The translations under genes and the position numbers were made by a program. Positions 24,341 to 36,738 of a stretch of 64,000 nt of DNA are shown here, piece after piece. The stretch is from the NCBI GenBank assembly GCA_034766995.1, contig CM068313.1, positions 16,796,512 through 16,860,511 of the forward strand, given 5' to 3'. This DNA comes from Acanthacorydalis orientalis (taxonomy: Eukaryota > Arthropoda > Insecta > Megaloptera > Corydalidae). The notes under the pieces are model-generated. The model was not told the origin of the DNA. It did not search any database and was given only the letters and a program-made list of their open reading frames with translations. The first letter of the stretch is position 1. Every line of letters starts with the position of its first letter.

Positions 24341-25116
24341 AATGTGATTATTTGTTTGCACAATTTTAAAAATGAACATCATATTAATTATGTTAAATAT
24401 TCTCCTTCTATGTCATACATACAGATTGTATATTCTTTTATGACAAAACATGCGGTTTAGGTATCTTAGTAATAAAAATGAATTATTCGATTAGTCGAGA
24501 ATAAAATACTATCATTTTGAAAATATTTACATGTCAAACTATACTTTGTAAAAATGTGCGATAAAAATGATTTCTTCTCTAGTACAGCACCACATCTATG
24601 AATTTATCTCGAATTACAAGTACATTTTATTGTTTGTGTTGTATTGCCATTACAATAATTTAATTAGAGATGCGAAACATGAAATTTAAATATTTTAAAT
24701 TCAAAACGTTTATATAATAAATTATGTTTTATGATATAAAATATAGAAATCTAATGAGTTTTATCAAAAATTAAAAGTAAAGTAATGCACATAGTGCTTA
24801 AATATAATACGGAAATGAAATCTAGATATAAAAAAAATAGTAGACAATAAATATTGCACTTCCGATTATAAAGAGAGGATGTTTATGTTTTTAAGGTCTT
24901 GTACATTGATTATAAATTCATGTCACTGAATATAACAATATGCGATGTTTACGAAGATGAATTTTGGGCAGAAGGAAGAGTTATTTATAAAAGAAGTATA
25001 TATTTTTTTATTAAAACAAAATTTAATTATTTCAAGTTTTTCAATTGGAAAAATTGCCAATAATTTAAATAAAACTGAACTATGTTAAAATAAATATTTT
25101 TATATAATTTATTTTA
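24341..25116. other. AT-rich spacer
   Basis: No recognised feature. Confidence 0.6.
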
Positions 25117-25229
25117 AAGATATGTGTGCATGCCAATGGTCTTTATTTTGATCAATAAATATAATTTTTAACTGATATATGCCTTTTTATACGCGATACG
25201 TAAAAATCGCAATTATTTTTGCACAAACC
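25117..25229 (+). mobile_element. detached mariner 3' end, probably inverted away from the copy at 26769-27909
   Basis: Matches 43-155 of the window-start copy. It holds the last transposase codons (…CCAATGGTCTTTATTTTGAT then CAA TAA, with the original stop mutated one codon later), the 3' UTR and the terminal repeat ending TTTTTGCACAAACC. TA follows at 25230-25231. It starts at almost exactly the transposase position where the minus-strand copy at 26769 stops. This is what an inversion with one breakpoint inside the element would give. Confidence 0.85.
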
Positions 25230-25231
25230 TA

Positions 25232-26089
25232 ATATATGCTATTATTTTTACAGAATATCAAAATCTAAGTTCTCGATCTGTTAAAGATAATATATATTAC
25301 AAATGTAAGTTAAAAAAATACGAAAGTAATCAGTAATCCATTCATGAGAATTAAACATTTTTTACCTTTATGGAACACATAAGAGTGAATAAAAAAACTG
25401 AACTAAGAATAAACAAATGTAAACGTAGTGTTTTTGAACATATAAGAAACAAAGATAAACAAACATTGAAACAGTAGAAATGCATTAAACATATTAATAA
25501 GTTTTATAATTGTATTTTATATTTTTGCCAGAAGTCAATTCGATGTGAATTTCATTTTAAAGTAACTTTAAATAAGATTCACATTAAAAACAGTTGTGAT
25601 AACTTGTAAAAAATGTCTTAAAAGCGCCAATAAAAAAATGATTTAAATATATTATTTTATTTCGATTTTTTCTTAATTCCGAGATTATTTTAATTTCTAT
25701 ATTTCGTATACTTTTTCTTATTATATCAATCACATTTTTATCTTACATTTTTTCTTTATCGTAATCACTGAATCATCGTAACACGTAAAATATAAACGAA
25801 ATATCAATAATTATGGCAAATGTATGATGGATTGAACATACATTCACCGTATCAAATTAATACACACTCAGAAATATAAAATACTTAATCACATAAAGGA
25901 TTAAGTTATTTGAATATGATATTGCGACACACATTTTTGCACACGTTCGTCTCACGTGCACAATATTTTTTTTGATAAGATAAAAGTTCAGACAGAGGCC
26001 ATTTCCGTTGCAAATGTGCTTACAGATTAGATGAAAAGGTAACTGCATATTGCAAATATCCATGATTTCAAGTGGCTTTGTCGAAAGTA
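25232..26089. other. AT-rich spacer inside the proposed inversion
   Basis: No supported gene. The minus-strand opening 25857-26093 is not recognised. Confidence 0.55.
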
Positions 26090-26370
26090 GCATAGTTGAC
26101 TCCGCGAGGCTGACCTACCTCGTCAACAATTCATGCTCGATGTTTTATTCAGCGCAGGTCACGTAAATGCCTGTGTCGCGAAAACGAAAAAAAGGTCATC
26201 CATTTTTCACGTTGCTCCCAACAAAAAGCGGTAGCTGTGTAGTCGTCCCACGCACGCACGGATATGTTTGTAATGCCATCATGTTCAGTTGATGCACTTG
26301 AGATCGGTTCACGCCTTCGTCGTGACAATATTAAACAATATGATGTCTGTGTTGTCTGCATTCATCTTTT
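26090..26370. other. G+C-enriched block inside the proposed inversion
   Basis: Complex sequence (CTCCGCGAGGCTGACC, CCCACGCACGCACGG, GGTTCACGCCTTCGTCGTG). A 70-codon minus-strand opening at 26149-26361 gives an Arg/Ser-rich peptide that I do not recognise. It could be a conserved regulatory block or an exon. Confidence 0.35.
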
Positions 26371-26529
26371 TATCAATTTTTTTATGGATATCTGTTGTTA
26401 TCAGTTGTCATTAGGTACTAATAAATTGTCACTCTGAAAATTCGAAAGAGGTAATAAATGTCGTATTTTCATTTGAACAAAATGTTTAATTTAAAAAATC
26501 ATTCCATCAATGCAACCATTAAGGAATAG

Positions 26530-26624
<95 letters not shown>

Positions 26625-26768
26625 GTTTTTATCAACTAAAATCAATGATTTTATTTTTTCAGAAACCGTTTTAAACTTCAAGTATTATATTCGATTTTTA
26701 ATAATTTATAATCATTTTTTGCCGAAGAATAAATAAAATAGAATGAATAAATAAAATAATAAATCAAC
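26371..26768. other. AT-rich spacer
   Basis: Mainly the 88-base TA array at 26533-26620; the remainder is AT-rich without features. Confidence 0.6.
26533..26620. repeat. 88-base (AT)n array
   Basis: One of the longest uninterrupted arrays, 148 bases left of the broken end of the mariner copy. Confidence 0.97.
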
Positions 26769-27725
26769 AGGAAACAAATTTGTTCATTCCTACAGGATAG
26801 AATTCTGGAATCCTGGAATTAACTAATTCATCGAAAGCGCTTTGAGCTGACGCCTTGATCTTTGAAAACATTCTCTTGTACTAAATTACTCAAATGTTTA
26901 AAAAATTATAATCTGCCGGAGACAGGTTCAGACTAAGGTGGGTGAGGTAAGGTTTCATAACCAAGTTGATTTAATTTTTTTGTGAGACCTGTAGTTGAGC
27001 GTTGTCATGAAGAAGAATTGGTCCTCTTCGATTGACTAATGCTGGCCGTAAATGATGTAACTTCTTGTGCATATTTTCAATTTCCTGGCAATACTTTTCT
27101 GCTGTTATTGTTTCACCAGGATTTAAGACGTTGTAGTGAATGATGCCACTTTCCGACTACCAAACAGTGACCAAAATGTTTTTTTCATGAATCTTCGGTT
27201 TAGGAAACTGTTTTGGTGCTTCTCCTCGGTCTAACCACTGTGATAAATGTTTTCGATTGTTGTAGAGAATCCACTTTTCATCACATGTGACAATACGATC
27301 AAGAAAGGGATCATTTTTGTTACGCAAAAGAAGGGCAGAGTAAACTTCGTATCGCCGAATTGCTTGATGTTCGTTTAGTTCATACGGCACCCATTTATCC
27401 AGCTTTTTTGTTTTCCCAATTAGGTTCAAATGTATCACAATTGTTGAATGATCAACACTGAGTTATTGTCATCTCTTGAGCTGTTTTAAGTGGATCCGCT
27501 TCAATAATAGTTTTTAAATCATTATTGTCTATAATTGAAAGACGTCTACGACCCTCCTTATCATCAACGCTTTCGTTTCCATTACGAAATTTTTGAAACC
27601 AGTGTTGAGATGTACGTTCACTAATTGATTCTTCACCAAAAATAAATTTGAGTAGTTTATGTTGCTTTACGTCCCAACTTAAACTCGTATAACAAAAATG
27701 CGCGAATCTTCTTTTTTACTATGAC
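26769..27725 (-). pseudogene. mariner transposase, nearly full length but broken
   Basis: Transposase of the DD34D mariner type, which cuts and pastes the element at TA sites in the nucleus. Reading leftward from about 27725: KIRAFLLYEFKLGRKAT is the first helix-turn-helix, followed by an in-frame stop. In another frame, FGEESISERTSQHWFQKF is the second helix-turn-helix. LDKWVPYEL precedes the catalytic domain. The longest open part (27157-27438) contains TCDEKWILYN with the first catalytic Asp. A TGG-to-TAG change then ends the frame after ILVTVW. Beyond it LNPGETITAEKYC and LLHDNA (second catalytic Asp) are readable. The third Asp region (normally PYSPDL..) has a stop and a two-base loss. 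Clearly inactive. Confidence 0.93.
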
Positions 27726-27909
27726 TAATTTAAGAGGTTATACTCAACAATACTAAAGAAAGAAAACAATAGACATAAGCTGAAATCAGTAGTGTTAATT
27801 TAATTGTTTATAATTATGTATCACATGACTATAACAAAAAATTAGGGTGAATAGAAAAATCGGCGTCAAAATTATAATGATAAAAACCGTAATTATTTTT
27901 GAACCAACC
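26769..27909 (-). mobile_element. mariner element lacking its 3' end
   Basis: The transposase is on the minus strand. The 5' terminal repeat is at the right (AATTATTTTTGAACCAACC, 27891-27909), followed by TA at 27910-27911. The left end stops at GGAAACAAATTTGTTCATTC, inside the transposase C-terminus. About 120 bases of 3' end and the left terminal repeat are missing. Those bases appear, inverted, at 25117-25229. By eye it matches the copy at 39059-40093 along its length, with internal indels. Confidence 0.92.
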
Positions 27910-27929
27910 TAATATATATATACATCATA

Positions 27930-27930
<1 letters not shown>

Positions 27931-27963
<33 letters not shown>
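27931..27963. repeat. compound (CT)n(AT)n
   Basis: CT units, then AT units, starting about 20 bases from the mariner end. Confidence 0.95.
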
Positions 27964-28938
27964 AGTACATGTATAGCCTTGTCTTGAAATTTTGCGTTCA
28001 TAAAGTATGAGCATGACAAAATATGTAGAGAAAAAGGACGCAGACTACCCCAACACGCATTCACGTAACATCCCTAAGGATAAAGAGGTTAAGGACAACC
28101 AAAGAAAAGGTGACCGCCTGCTACTAAAGAAAAGGTATAGCCGTAAATAGAATTGAGCGGCACAAAAACAAATATGTTCGCAAAAACTAGATTCGTCTCG
28201 CGTTCGCTATAAGAGTTCAGCTAAATTGATTGTAATTAGGATTTCACCTTTCAGAGGTTTGTTGTAAATAGTGCTATTATCAAATATAGATAGAATAAAA
28301 GAACGAGCTTTGTATTACAATGAACTATACATAATAGAAGATGTTTTAGTGAAGTAATAAGTTTTGAACATTGTACATTATATTCCTAGTTTGTTTTAAG
28401 ATAAATTCTAAGTAATAAGATAAATTCTAACTATAATTTAAAATGTGTCTTAGTTTTTGAAAATAGCCTTTGTAATTTTCATCAATTTATAATGATAAAT
28501 GTATAATACATATTTACTAAAAAACAAACATGTTTTTTTTTTTTTTTAATATTAACCCCTAAAAATTCGACAAATAATAAATAAAACTTAAACAAAAACC
28601 ACAGAACAGTAAAATAAAATATAAGAAAAAAATATAAATGAAACACGTACAAAGACATCAAATTAATTTTACAAAAACATATAAAGGTTGATGAAAAGTG
28701 ATGAGAAAGACATGAAAGTTATATTAATATTTAATCAGAATATAATTAATATTTATTCAGAAACTAACCGAGTGCTATACAAATTATTTCGATTTTAATT
28801 GAAAGTATTTAATGACTAGTTTCCTTTTGTATTTAATATATAAAGAAATAAAATATTTTCGTACAATACATTTTATTAGATTTGATTTCGGTATAGTTAT
28901 AATATTGATTGCACAGAACATGTGAAGTGATTATAAAT

Positions 28939-28970
28939 TTTCTTTCTCTTTTCTTTCTTTCTCTCTCTCT

Positions 28971-29011
<41 letters not shown>
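28939..29011. repeat. pyrimidine tract (CT)n then (TA)n
   Basis: TTTCT/CTCT pyrimidine run to 28972, then perfect TA. Confidence 0.95.
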
Positions 29012-29014
<3 letters not shown>

Positions 29015-29922
29015 GAAAAAAAGTACACTTTCTAAAATAAAACAACATTATGTAATATATAATTACACTTTTATACAACATTTTTAATTAACTGATTGAA
29101 AAATATCACTATTAAACAATTATATCATTTTCGATACTTCATTTTTAAAAGTACATTTTTAATTTAATGCAATCCTTTTTTATTGGAATATTTCAAAAGT
29201 ACCATGAATAAATTTTTGTAATGATTATAGACATTTGTGCAGGTTCTGTAATTTTATGATATTAAATTAAGTAATTTCAATAAGTTTACAATAAAATTCC
29301 AAATATGATATGAATGTATACCGTATAGGTGTTATATTATTTGTCATCTTTCGATGATCCAAATCTTCCATTGCGTTCCAGTCGATTTACACAACATGTG
29401 ACGGTATTCGAATTACGTTTTAATATTTCCAGAATAGCATTTTTTTCTAACTATTTATTCAGTCGTACAATTTCGGAAGAACAAAGCGTATCGTCTTTGA
29501 AATTGAAACGTTTATGTAACATCCTGTTCTTCGATAGATAGCTATCGGATTTATAAATAATTTATAAATCTTTATATGCATTAATACATATATACACAGT
29601 CGCTCCCTTTTTCAAATTCTCCTTCTTAAACAATATAACGGTTTGTTGAATAATAAATACAACGTTGTCAATATATAGATGTGAATTCAGCCAACGCTTC
29701 CATCCGCTTTTGCGCACAAAAGTCCTATGTGTGTTTGCCGGTGAATTAATAATGCAATTCTATTGATAATATCATGTTATATTATTGTAGTTTATGTGCG
29801 TATAATGAATGCCTACGCGTCTCACGGGCGAAAATGATAACTATATCATCGGGTAATGTATCAAAATATAAAATATAGAACAGTAATTTATTATAGTTTT
29901 ATCAGTACTTTTTCTCAGAATA

Positions 29923-29926
<4 letters not shown>

Positions 29927-29970
<44 letters not shown>
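29927..29970. repeat. (TA)n array
   Basis: Perfect TA dinucleotides. Confidence 0.97.
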
Positions 29971-29975
<5 letters not shown>

Positions 29976-30412
29976 AAATTATAAAAATATATCAAGTATA
30001 CGTACCGTAAGAACAAAAAACCATATCATAAATTTACAGAAAATAATTACAAACATTTTCTTTAATTATACAATAGAGAAACGTTAAAAATGATTTTGAA
30101 AAAATCTCTGACCATATTTGAGATGAAAAAATGTGTATGAATAAATTCGTTAGACAAAAAAATAATATCTTAAATGTTTCTATTATCCAAATATTCAATA
30201 ATGATTATCTTCTATTTTGATATACTTATTCATATTTAGATGACAGTATTATTTAATTGATAAGTCATATTGTATATTTTAATAAAAATATGTGGATACT
30301 TGTAAATATTTAACGTAGACTTTAGTTAATTAATTATACCATGAAAAACTGATCGCTATATATTTTTCTAAAAACGTAAAAATATGTTCAACAAATTGTT
30401 CATTTTTAAGCG

Positions 30413-30414
<2 letters not shown>

Positions 30415-30474
<60 letters not shown>
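30415..30474. repeat. (TA)n array
   Basis: Perfect TA dinucleotides, 60 bases. Confidence 0.97.
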
Positions 30475-30478
<4 letters not shown>

Positions 30479-33400
30479 TACACAATGCAATTAATCTTAT
30501 AATAAAATATATGTATTCTCGTTTAGATACAGTAAAAAAAAATTGATGTATGTTTTTCAAAAATAATGACTAAAAAATACAGTGTACCAATGGTTACAGA
30601 CATCAATTGCATTAATAATTGTCATCCTGACAGTTAATCATAATTCTTCAATTGTATAAAACGAGCATCCGTTGTTATTCGAAATAACGTCAGAGACGGT
30701 CCCAGCACGAAAGCATACAACAATTCATATAAACTACAGAGAGTTAAAACTAGTTTAATTTTGTAAATAACTTTATTAAAGCGAAATTAAATTTTAAATA
30801 TTTACAAAACAATGATTAAAAAATATATATGTTTTTATACATATCGAATAATTGTACGGATTGTAGCTTAAAAATAATCATGTGTATCTTCTATATCGGT
30901 ATTTTAATATAAATACACTCTTTTAAAATAAAATAAATTTTAAAATTACAAAATTTATAAAAATGTATATAAGTGTTTAATAATATGCATATTTTAGAAA
31001 TGTTATTATCATGTATATAAATTATAGGAGTATATTTCTTAAATTTACAATAATCAAATTTGGCAAAATAGTGGTTTTGTCAATGGCTTACGTCATAGTA
31101 CTCAAAATCCACATCCATAACTGATTTTTATCCACGTGAAAGTTTAAATTCTTCCCCAATACACATTTGACAACACAATTGTGTACTCCACTGTAATGAA
31201 TTGCGTGACATCATTCAATGTGTCAATTAACCTCTTCCGATACTAAATTTTTCCACGCTCTTTTATAATAAATGAAATGGGCGTTTGAAAAGTATTGGTT
31301 GATTTGCGTGACCATCAAAAAAGGCCGAATGCAAATATTCATGAATATACAGACATAAAAAATCAAATAAATATCTACAGCCTTTCGCTTAGAAGTGAAA
31401 TATGTCTGGCGTTTATAAAGTGTAAGAATATAATAAATCTTAACTTTAGGAAAAAAAACTTTTTTTATTTGCTTCCAAGAAATATAACCATAATGGATGA
31501 TTTAGAATTGTTTTTTTTAAGAACTTCATTTTCCTTCTGTTAAATTGAATCAGAGTGAGATTGTGCCACTCAAGTTTTTTTGCGAGAGAATTTATTTGGA
31601 TTAAAACTTGTGGAAAAAGAACTGTTGATTTCAATAAAATGTATACAATTTTAAAAATGTGTTAAAAAGATTGTTTTACAAATTGAACAGAAAATTTAAA
31701 GAAATATAATTTAAATGTTCTGAATAAATGTCGGGCATCTTTTTTAAACAAAAAATAATTCTAATAGGTAATGTAGCTAAATTATATTCTAAATCAGCAT
31801 ATTAAAAAAAGAATTTAAAAGTAACAAGTTTCCAATACACTTTTTGGTATTTTAATTAATTTTATTTTCACAAATAAATTTTTCGCTCAATGCAACTATA
31901 AAAAATTCTTTGATCAAAAATGTTCAACAATTCAAAAAACACCAAATTCTATTACTGAACACTTTTGGCTAGATTTTTTTTCTGATTTGCGGAGGAGTGA
32001 CACATTTATTTGTAAGAAGTTTATATTCCATTTGGTATAAATCTTTAAATAAACTTTTCGATTAAAAATCGATATTTTTTTCTTTATATTTTTACAAGAG
32101 TAGACATAATTTTGTATACGAAATTTGAAAAGTAAAAATGCTTTATAAAAAAGTTAGTTGTATAAATTCTCGAATACAGTTTAAATAAAAAATGTTATTT
32201 TAACACTGTTTCATTCAATTACATGCTAGAATAATATAATAGATACACATATACTTGTAGACAAGATGAATGAGTTTTCTGTTATATCCTACTACAAAGT
32301 GTTGTCTAAAGATGTGCTACACGAACTGTGATGATTTATTGTATTGTATTGTCTTACAATATTATATGATAATTTTTGTCGTATTATAACTTGATATGAT
32401 ACATTATTTTGCATTTAATGTATTTGAAACACAATGATAAATGAACACATTGTACAGATTATTATTATATTGTCAAATACAAGTGTCGTTTATTTTGCTA
32501 ATATAGCACTTGACTATTCTTAAATAATTATTTGTTACATTTAACAAATGTAAACGTTTTAATGTTAAATTATCCATTAATTAAAAACGATAAATAATAA
32601 AAATATAAAATTAAAAACATGTTTAAGTGTTTTCTTTTTCATTTTTTCAGTAGTCACATTTTGAGCTTTAAGTATTATTATTTTTTTTCCATTTAAAATA
32701 GATATTGAATTAATCAATTATTTATAAACCAAAAGCACACATTCATGATCAGTGCATTATAACGAATAAATATATAGTTCCATTTGGTGACATCACTCAT
32801 TAAATATATAAGATTCAATCAATATATCAAACAAACATTGTATGTACATTGTCCAATCTGCCTCGACGCTTCAATATATAACAAACAGCATTAAATACAT
32901 ATTGGAATATCCACAAACACAAATAATATTTCACATGTTCAAAATATTTGTTTAGTTATGTTATTGTAACCTAATTATAGAATACGTACTAAGCTCATTG
33001 TAGAGTAACTTCTTGTAAAAATATTGAAAATCAATATATAAAGTGAAGGTAAGATGAAGTATGATTTTTTAATTGCAAAATTTTTGACAGTAGACATGAA
33101 ACAATTCGTTATCATTGACACAAGTCACAATTAATTCGTCATTATCGACTAACCGCAGAGACAACTGACATTGTATAGAACTCCAATGGCGAGAAAATAA
33201 GTGTTATAGTTTTTGACATGTGTGGTCTGAACGATATCATATACAGATGTTGGATATTGAATAAAAATAGAATATAAAAGTATTATTAAGAAATGGAAAA
33301 AATTGCCAGAAATAAATATTACAGAATTTTTTACTTTTGATAAAGTTGTATAATAATGTGGTAAGTATTTTCAGGCCATGGTTTATAGTATAAATATTTA

Positions 33401-33610
33401 TAAGTAAAGAAAAAATATTATCCGTTCAGTAAATGTCTAAATTATGTATTATGTGGTATCTTCTAAAATATATATTGTATATTTTTCTTATCAGATCGCG
33501 TATATTGTTATAGAAAATATGTCGTAATTGATAATAATTTTATTTAGAAAAAAAGATTATTTTAACCTAGGTGTATTCTGATAAATTACAGTTCACAGAT
33601 AATAAAATAA

Positions 33611-33823
33611 CTAGTATATACTCTGTCAAAATTGACGGGAATATAAAAAGAAATATAGAAGACAAAACTGTCTATTGATTTTTACAACATAATATATTTA
33701 AACATAAAAAAAACCTAAGAACGAATCTATATACTACACCGTTTATCCGAGCTCACAAAAGCGAACATTACTCACTTTGTCGCAGGACAAAGTGACGAGA
33801 AATGTGAGTTTTTATATATAAGA
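33611..33823 (-). mobile_element. Helitron-like non-autonomous element, end to end
   Basis: On the minus strand it starts TCTTATATATAAAAACTCAC. It has the internal hairpin CACTTTGTC-CTGC-GACAAAGTG and ends CCCGTCAATTTTGACAGAG then TATATACTAG. The palindrome and CTAG terminus match the copy at 11421-11648, as does the TC start. The base after CTAG on this strand is T, as Helitrons usually leave; the base before TC is also T, which fits Helentron-type T-T insertion better than A-T. About 213 bases, no coding capacity. Confidence 0.68.
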
Positions 33824-33942
33824 AAAACACTTATTGTAACAAAATACTAATTAGATGAAATTCAAATAAATAAAATATCTATTTCTCTACTACTAATATT
33901 AATTACGTTTGTGGCAACTTTTTTTAGTGTCCTAACAATTTG

Positions 33943-33946
<4 letters not shown>

Positions 33947-34023
<77 letters not shown>

Positions 34024-34027
34024 ATAC
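33947..34027. repeat. (TA)n array with TATG tail
   Basis: Perfect TA to about 34015, then GTATGTATATACG. Confidence 0.96.
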
Positions 34028-34382
34028 GTAAATAAATACATACCTACCTACACACATTTTTTTGTTACTACGTTCTTTACTTTTTTCATTTGAGTTTGCT
34101 TATAAGCAATACATTGTGTTTATATATATATACACACACTTTCGAAGAGAACTTATCATAATAGTTTTTTTAACACTTACGTCGTTTACAAGTACAAGGC
34201 TTTAGTGTGGCGTTAATGGACCATAAAGGATACGGGAAGGTTTTTTCGTAAAATATATGATACTAGTGGTGATAGATGACTGTTAAAGGGTTGGGGTAAC
34301 GCAAGGAAAGAAGGATGTAATGCAAATGAAAACAGGTATACTACATGAATCGATAAAAATTGAAAAGCAACTTAAGGACTTC

Positions 34383-34402
34383 ATATATATATATATATAT
34401 AT
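34383..34402. repeat. short (AT)n tract
   Basis: Twenty bases of AT. Confidence 0.9.
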
Positions 34403-34538
34403 TTCATACATCACTTTTAAATAATTATACAATATAATAACTTCAGTTTCGGTGGATATTTATTAAATCTAGATCTTGATTTATTATGAATAATGCATAT
34501 ATTTCATATTGTTACTTTAAACCTAACCGAACCTAATA

Positions 34539-34645
<107 letters not shown>

Positions 34646-34959
34646 TCTTAAAAGTGAAAAGTTATTTTAACTTCTTTATAATATAAATTAACAAAAGATT
34701 TCTAATTTGAAATGAATGGGTAACATATGTGTTAAAGATTTTGACGTGGAAATTAATTGTTTCCTTAAAACTCTGTGCCGTTGTAGACTAAATGAAATGA
34801 ATTTTCAATCGACTGATTAGAAAATACTCTGAAGTAGAAACTTTATTATATGTTGTTTTTACTGTTCCAAGAAAGACAGAAGAATATTTAGAATTTAATT
34901 TATATAAAAAGTTGGATATGTTTAGACAATTTTTATTAAATATGTTTTTTTGTTCGTAA

Positions 34960-35460
34960 AATTATAATTGTAATAACAATGTTCTTATTTCGTGCAACGA
35001 TACTAAATGAGTTGTAATATAGTCGGCGAGATGGCTGAATTGTTCTTTGTTTCTATTCTTTGCGTAATTAGTACGAAAATAGCTATACAGGTGGTACCAA
35101 TGGAATCGATAAACGATAAAGATGTGGTAGTATAGCGTAGTCGAGCGTGGCAATGTAAACGTAAAGGGGAGCAACAGATGCGTGGCGTCCTTCAGGATTA
35201 AACGTAACGCCATTGGATTAATGTTCGAATTCGTTCAGAAATCGACCATGTTGCGTGGGATGATATCGGCAATTGTGCCACGGCTGCTGGTTGTTATCTT
35301 AAAGGTTTCTCTGTAGCCCGATACAAAATACAGTATATCACGCCATACGGCTCAGCTTAATTCAGCTGCAACGTCCGGTGTATTTCCCACACGTTCTATT
35401 CATTCTCCCATCACCGTCGGACAGACTCATGCGTGTGTTCGGTCCGCATTTATCATTATC
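34960..35460. other. large G+C-enriched block, candidate conserved element
   Basis: About 500 bases of complex, CpG-bearing sequence. Words include GTCGGCGAGATGGCTGAA, GCGTGGCGTCC, TTCAGCTGCAACGTCCGG and CACCGTCGGACAG. CAGCTG is an E-box core. A minus-strand opening of 83 codons (34962-35213) gives a hydrophobic and His-rich peptide not recognised. The length and sharp edges make this one of the best candidates for a conserved regulatory element or an exon plus flanks. Confidence 0.4.
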
Positions 35461-35898
35461 AATGATGTTATAAAAAGATTATCGTGTTTGATGTAATTTA
35501 TTAGACAGATGATGAAGAAATTCATCAAGTCATTTCAAGTTGTATAAGAGAAAAAATCAATTTGAAATTCTGAATATATATTTACATACACATGCTAATT
35601 TTTGAAACTTTTAAATATGTATACGTTCTCTAGTTATATAAATATGAAATTCAAATGGGGGAAATGGCACGTTACTACGAAACATATTAAAGTATAATTA
35701 TTTTTATATTAGTATACGTAAAATAAACTTAATGTCAATGCAATCGATATTTTTCTTACAAAACATTTTTTTCTGTGTTCATTATTAATAATGACATTGA
35801 CATTTTTATTTCTCTAGTTTGATATTTTATTTTTGGCTTTATATATAAATATAAATACATATACATCCAATCATACATATACATATGTTCATACTCAC

Positions 35899-35932
<34 letters not shown>
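35899..35932. repeat. (CATA)n(TA)n
   Basis: CATA units, then 21 bases of AT. Confidence 0.92.
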
Positions 35933-35933
<1 letters not shown>

Positions 35934-36127
35934 CATGAGATAATTTTTATTTTTCTTTTAACTTTTTTCTCACTGTATGCGTACTTGCCACACATAAAAA
36001 GGTACTTAATTAATTCAATTTAAAAAATAAGGTTTTCCTATAAAAATGTTTATGAACAAAAATTAATAGTATGTATAAAAATAAATAATACTCAAGATGA
36101 CACAAGACAAACAACCAAAACTTGAGG

Positions 36128-36147
36128 TATATATATATATATATATA
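36128..36147. repeat. short (TA)n tract
   Basis: Twenty bases of TA. Confidence 0.9.
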
Positions 36148-36334
36148 ATCAATATATTATGAGTTATGATGTTACCACATGGAATTAAAATACAAAATCG
36201 ATCTATATTTCCTGTGCCAATTAAAGATATTCTCACCTTTGATTTTGTTGATGCTGGAGGATAATAGTTACATATTATTTATAAGTACGTGAGTTATAGT
36301 ATAAAATTAAGAGTTGATGAAAGAATTAGATTTT

Positions 36335-36338
<4 letters not shown>

Positions 36339-36398
<60 letters not shown>
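36339..36398. repeat. (TA)n array
   Basis: Perfect TA dinucleotides, 60 bases. Confidence 0.97.
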
Positions 36399-36400
<2 letters not shown>

Positions 36401-36548
36401 CAATACAAAACGATTATTTCACATTTTTATTGTGTTTAAAACTTTATAATATAATGAATTAATTTATTAAAAACATTAACATTGAAAAATAATGAAATAA
36501 AAAGACTTTTTTAAATGAAAATTGTTTATATTGATATAATTGTTTATA

Positions 36549-36738
36549 CAGAGTGATTCAACTTTGGCTTCCACACGAAAATATTAAAAAAAAAAAAACA
36601 TGTTATCCCCCATTTAGTATTTTAGTTCACTTGTATTTTAGTATTAAACTAAAATAGTAAATAAAAAATGAAATTACTTTCTTAACCTCTACGCCCCTTT
36701 TTAATACTTCCACGTGGAAGTCTAAATTGAATCACCTA
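36549..36738. mobile_element. 190-bp MITE with TA target duplication
   Basis: The left end, CAGAGTGATTCAACTTTGG then CTTCCAC, pairs with the right end, which reads on the other strand GGTGATTCAATTTAGACTTCCAC. Similarity continues into TATTAAAAA on both arms, giving terminal repeats of about 30-40 bases. TA flanks both ends (36547-36548 and 36739-36740). The interior carries a second inverted pair, ATTTTAGTT (36619-36627) and AACTAAAAT (36647-36655), and no ORF. TA duplications and the short size fit a Tc1/mariner-mobilised MITE. The mobilising family is not identified. Confidence 0.75.

Larger units (their letters stand above)
27910..33610. other. AT-rich spacer with four (TA)n tracts and small complex patches
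   Basis: No supported gene in 5.7 kb. Arrays are at 27931, 28939, 29927 and 30415. Mixed-composition patches lie near 28010-28230, 29330-29530 (70-codon + opening, unrecognised), 30650-30720, 31090-31250 and 33090-33200. None has a recognisable motif. A T16-like run is near 28530. Confidence 0.5.
35461..36548. other. AT-rich spacer with three TA tracts
   Basis: No gene. Arrays at 35899, 36128 and 36339. Confidence 0.6.
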
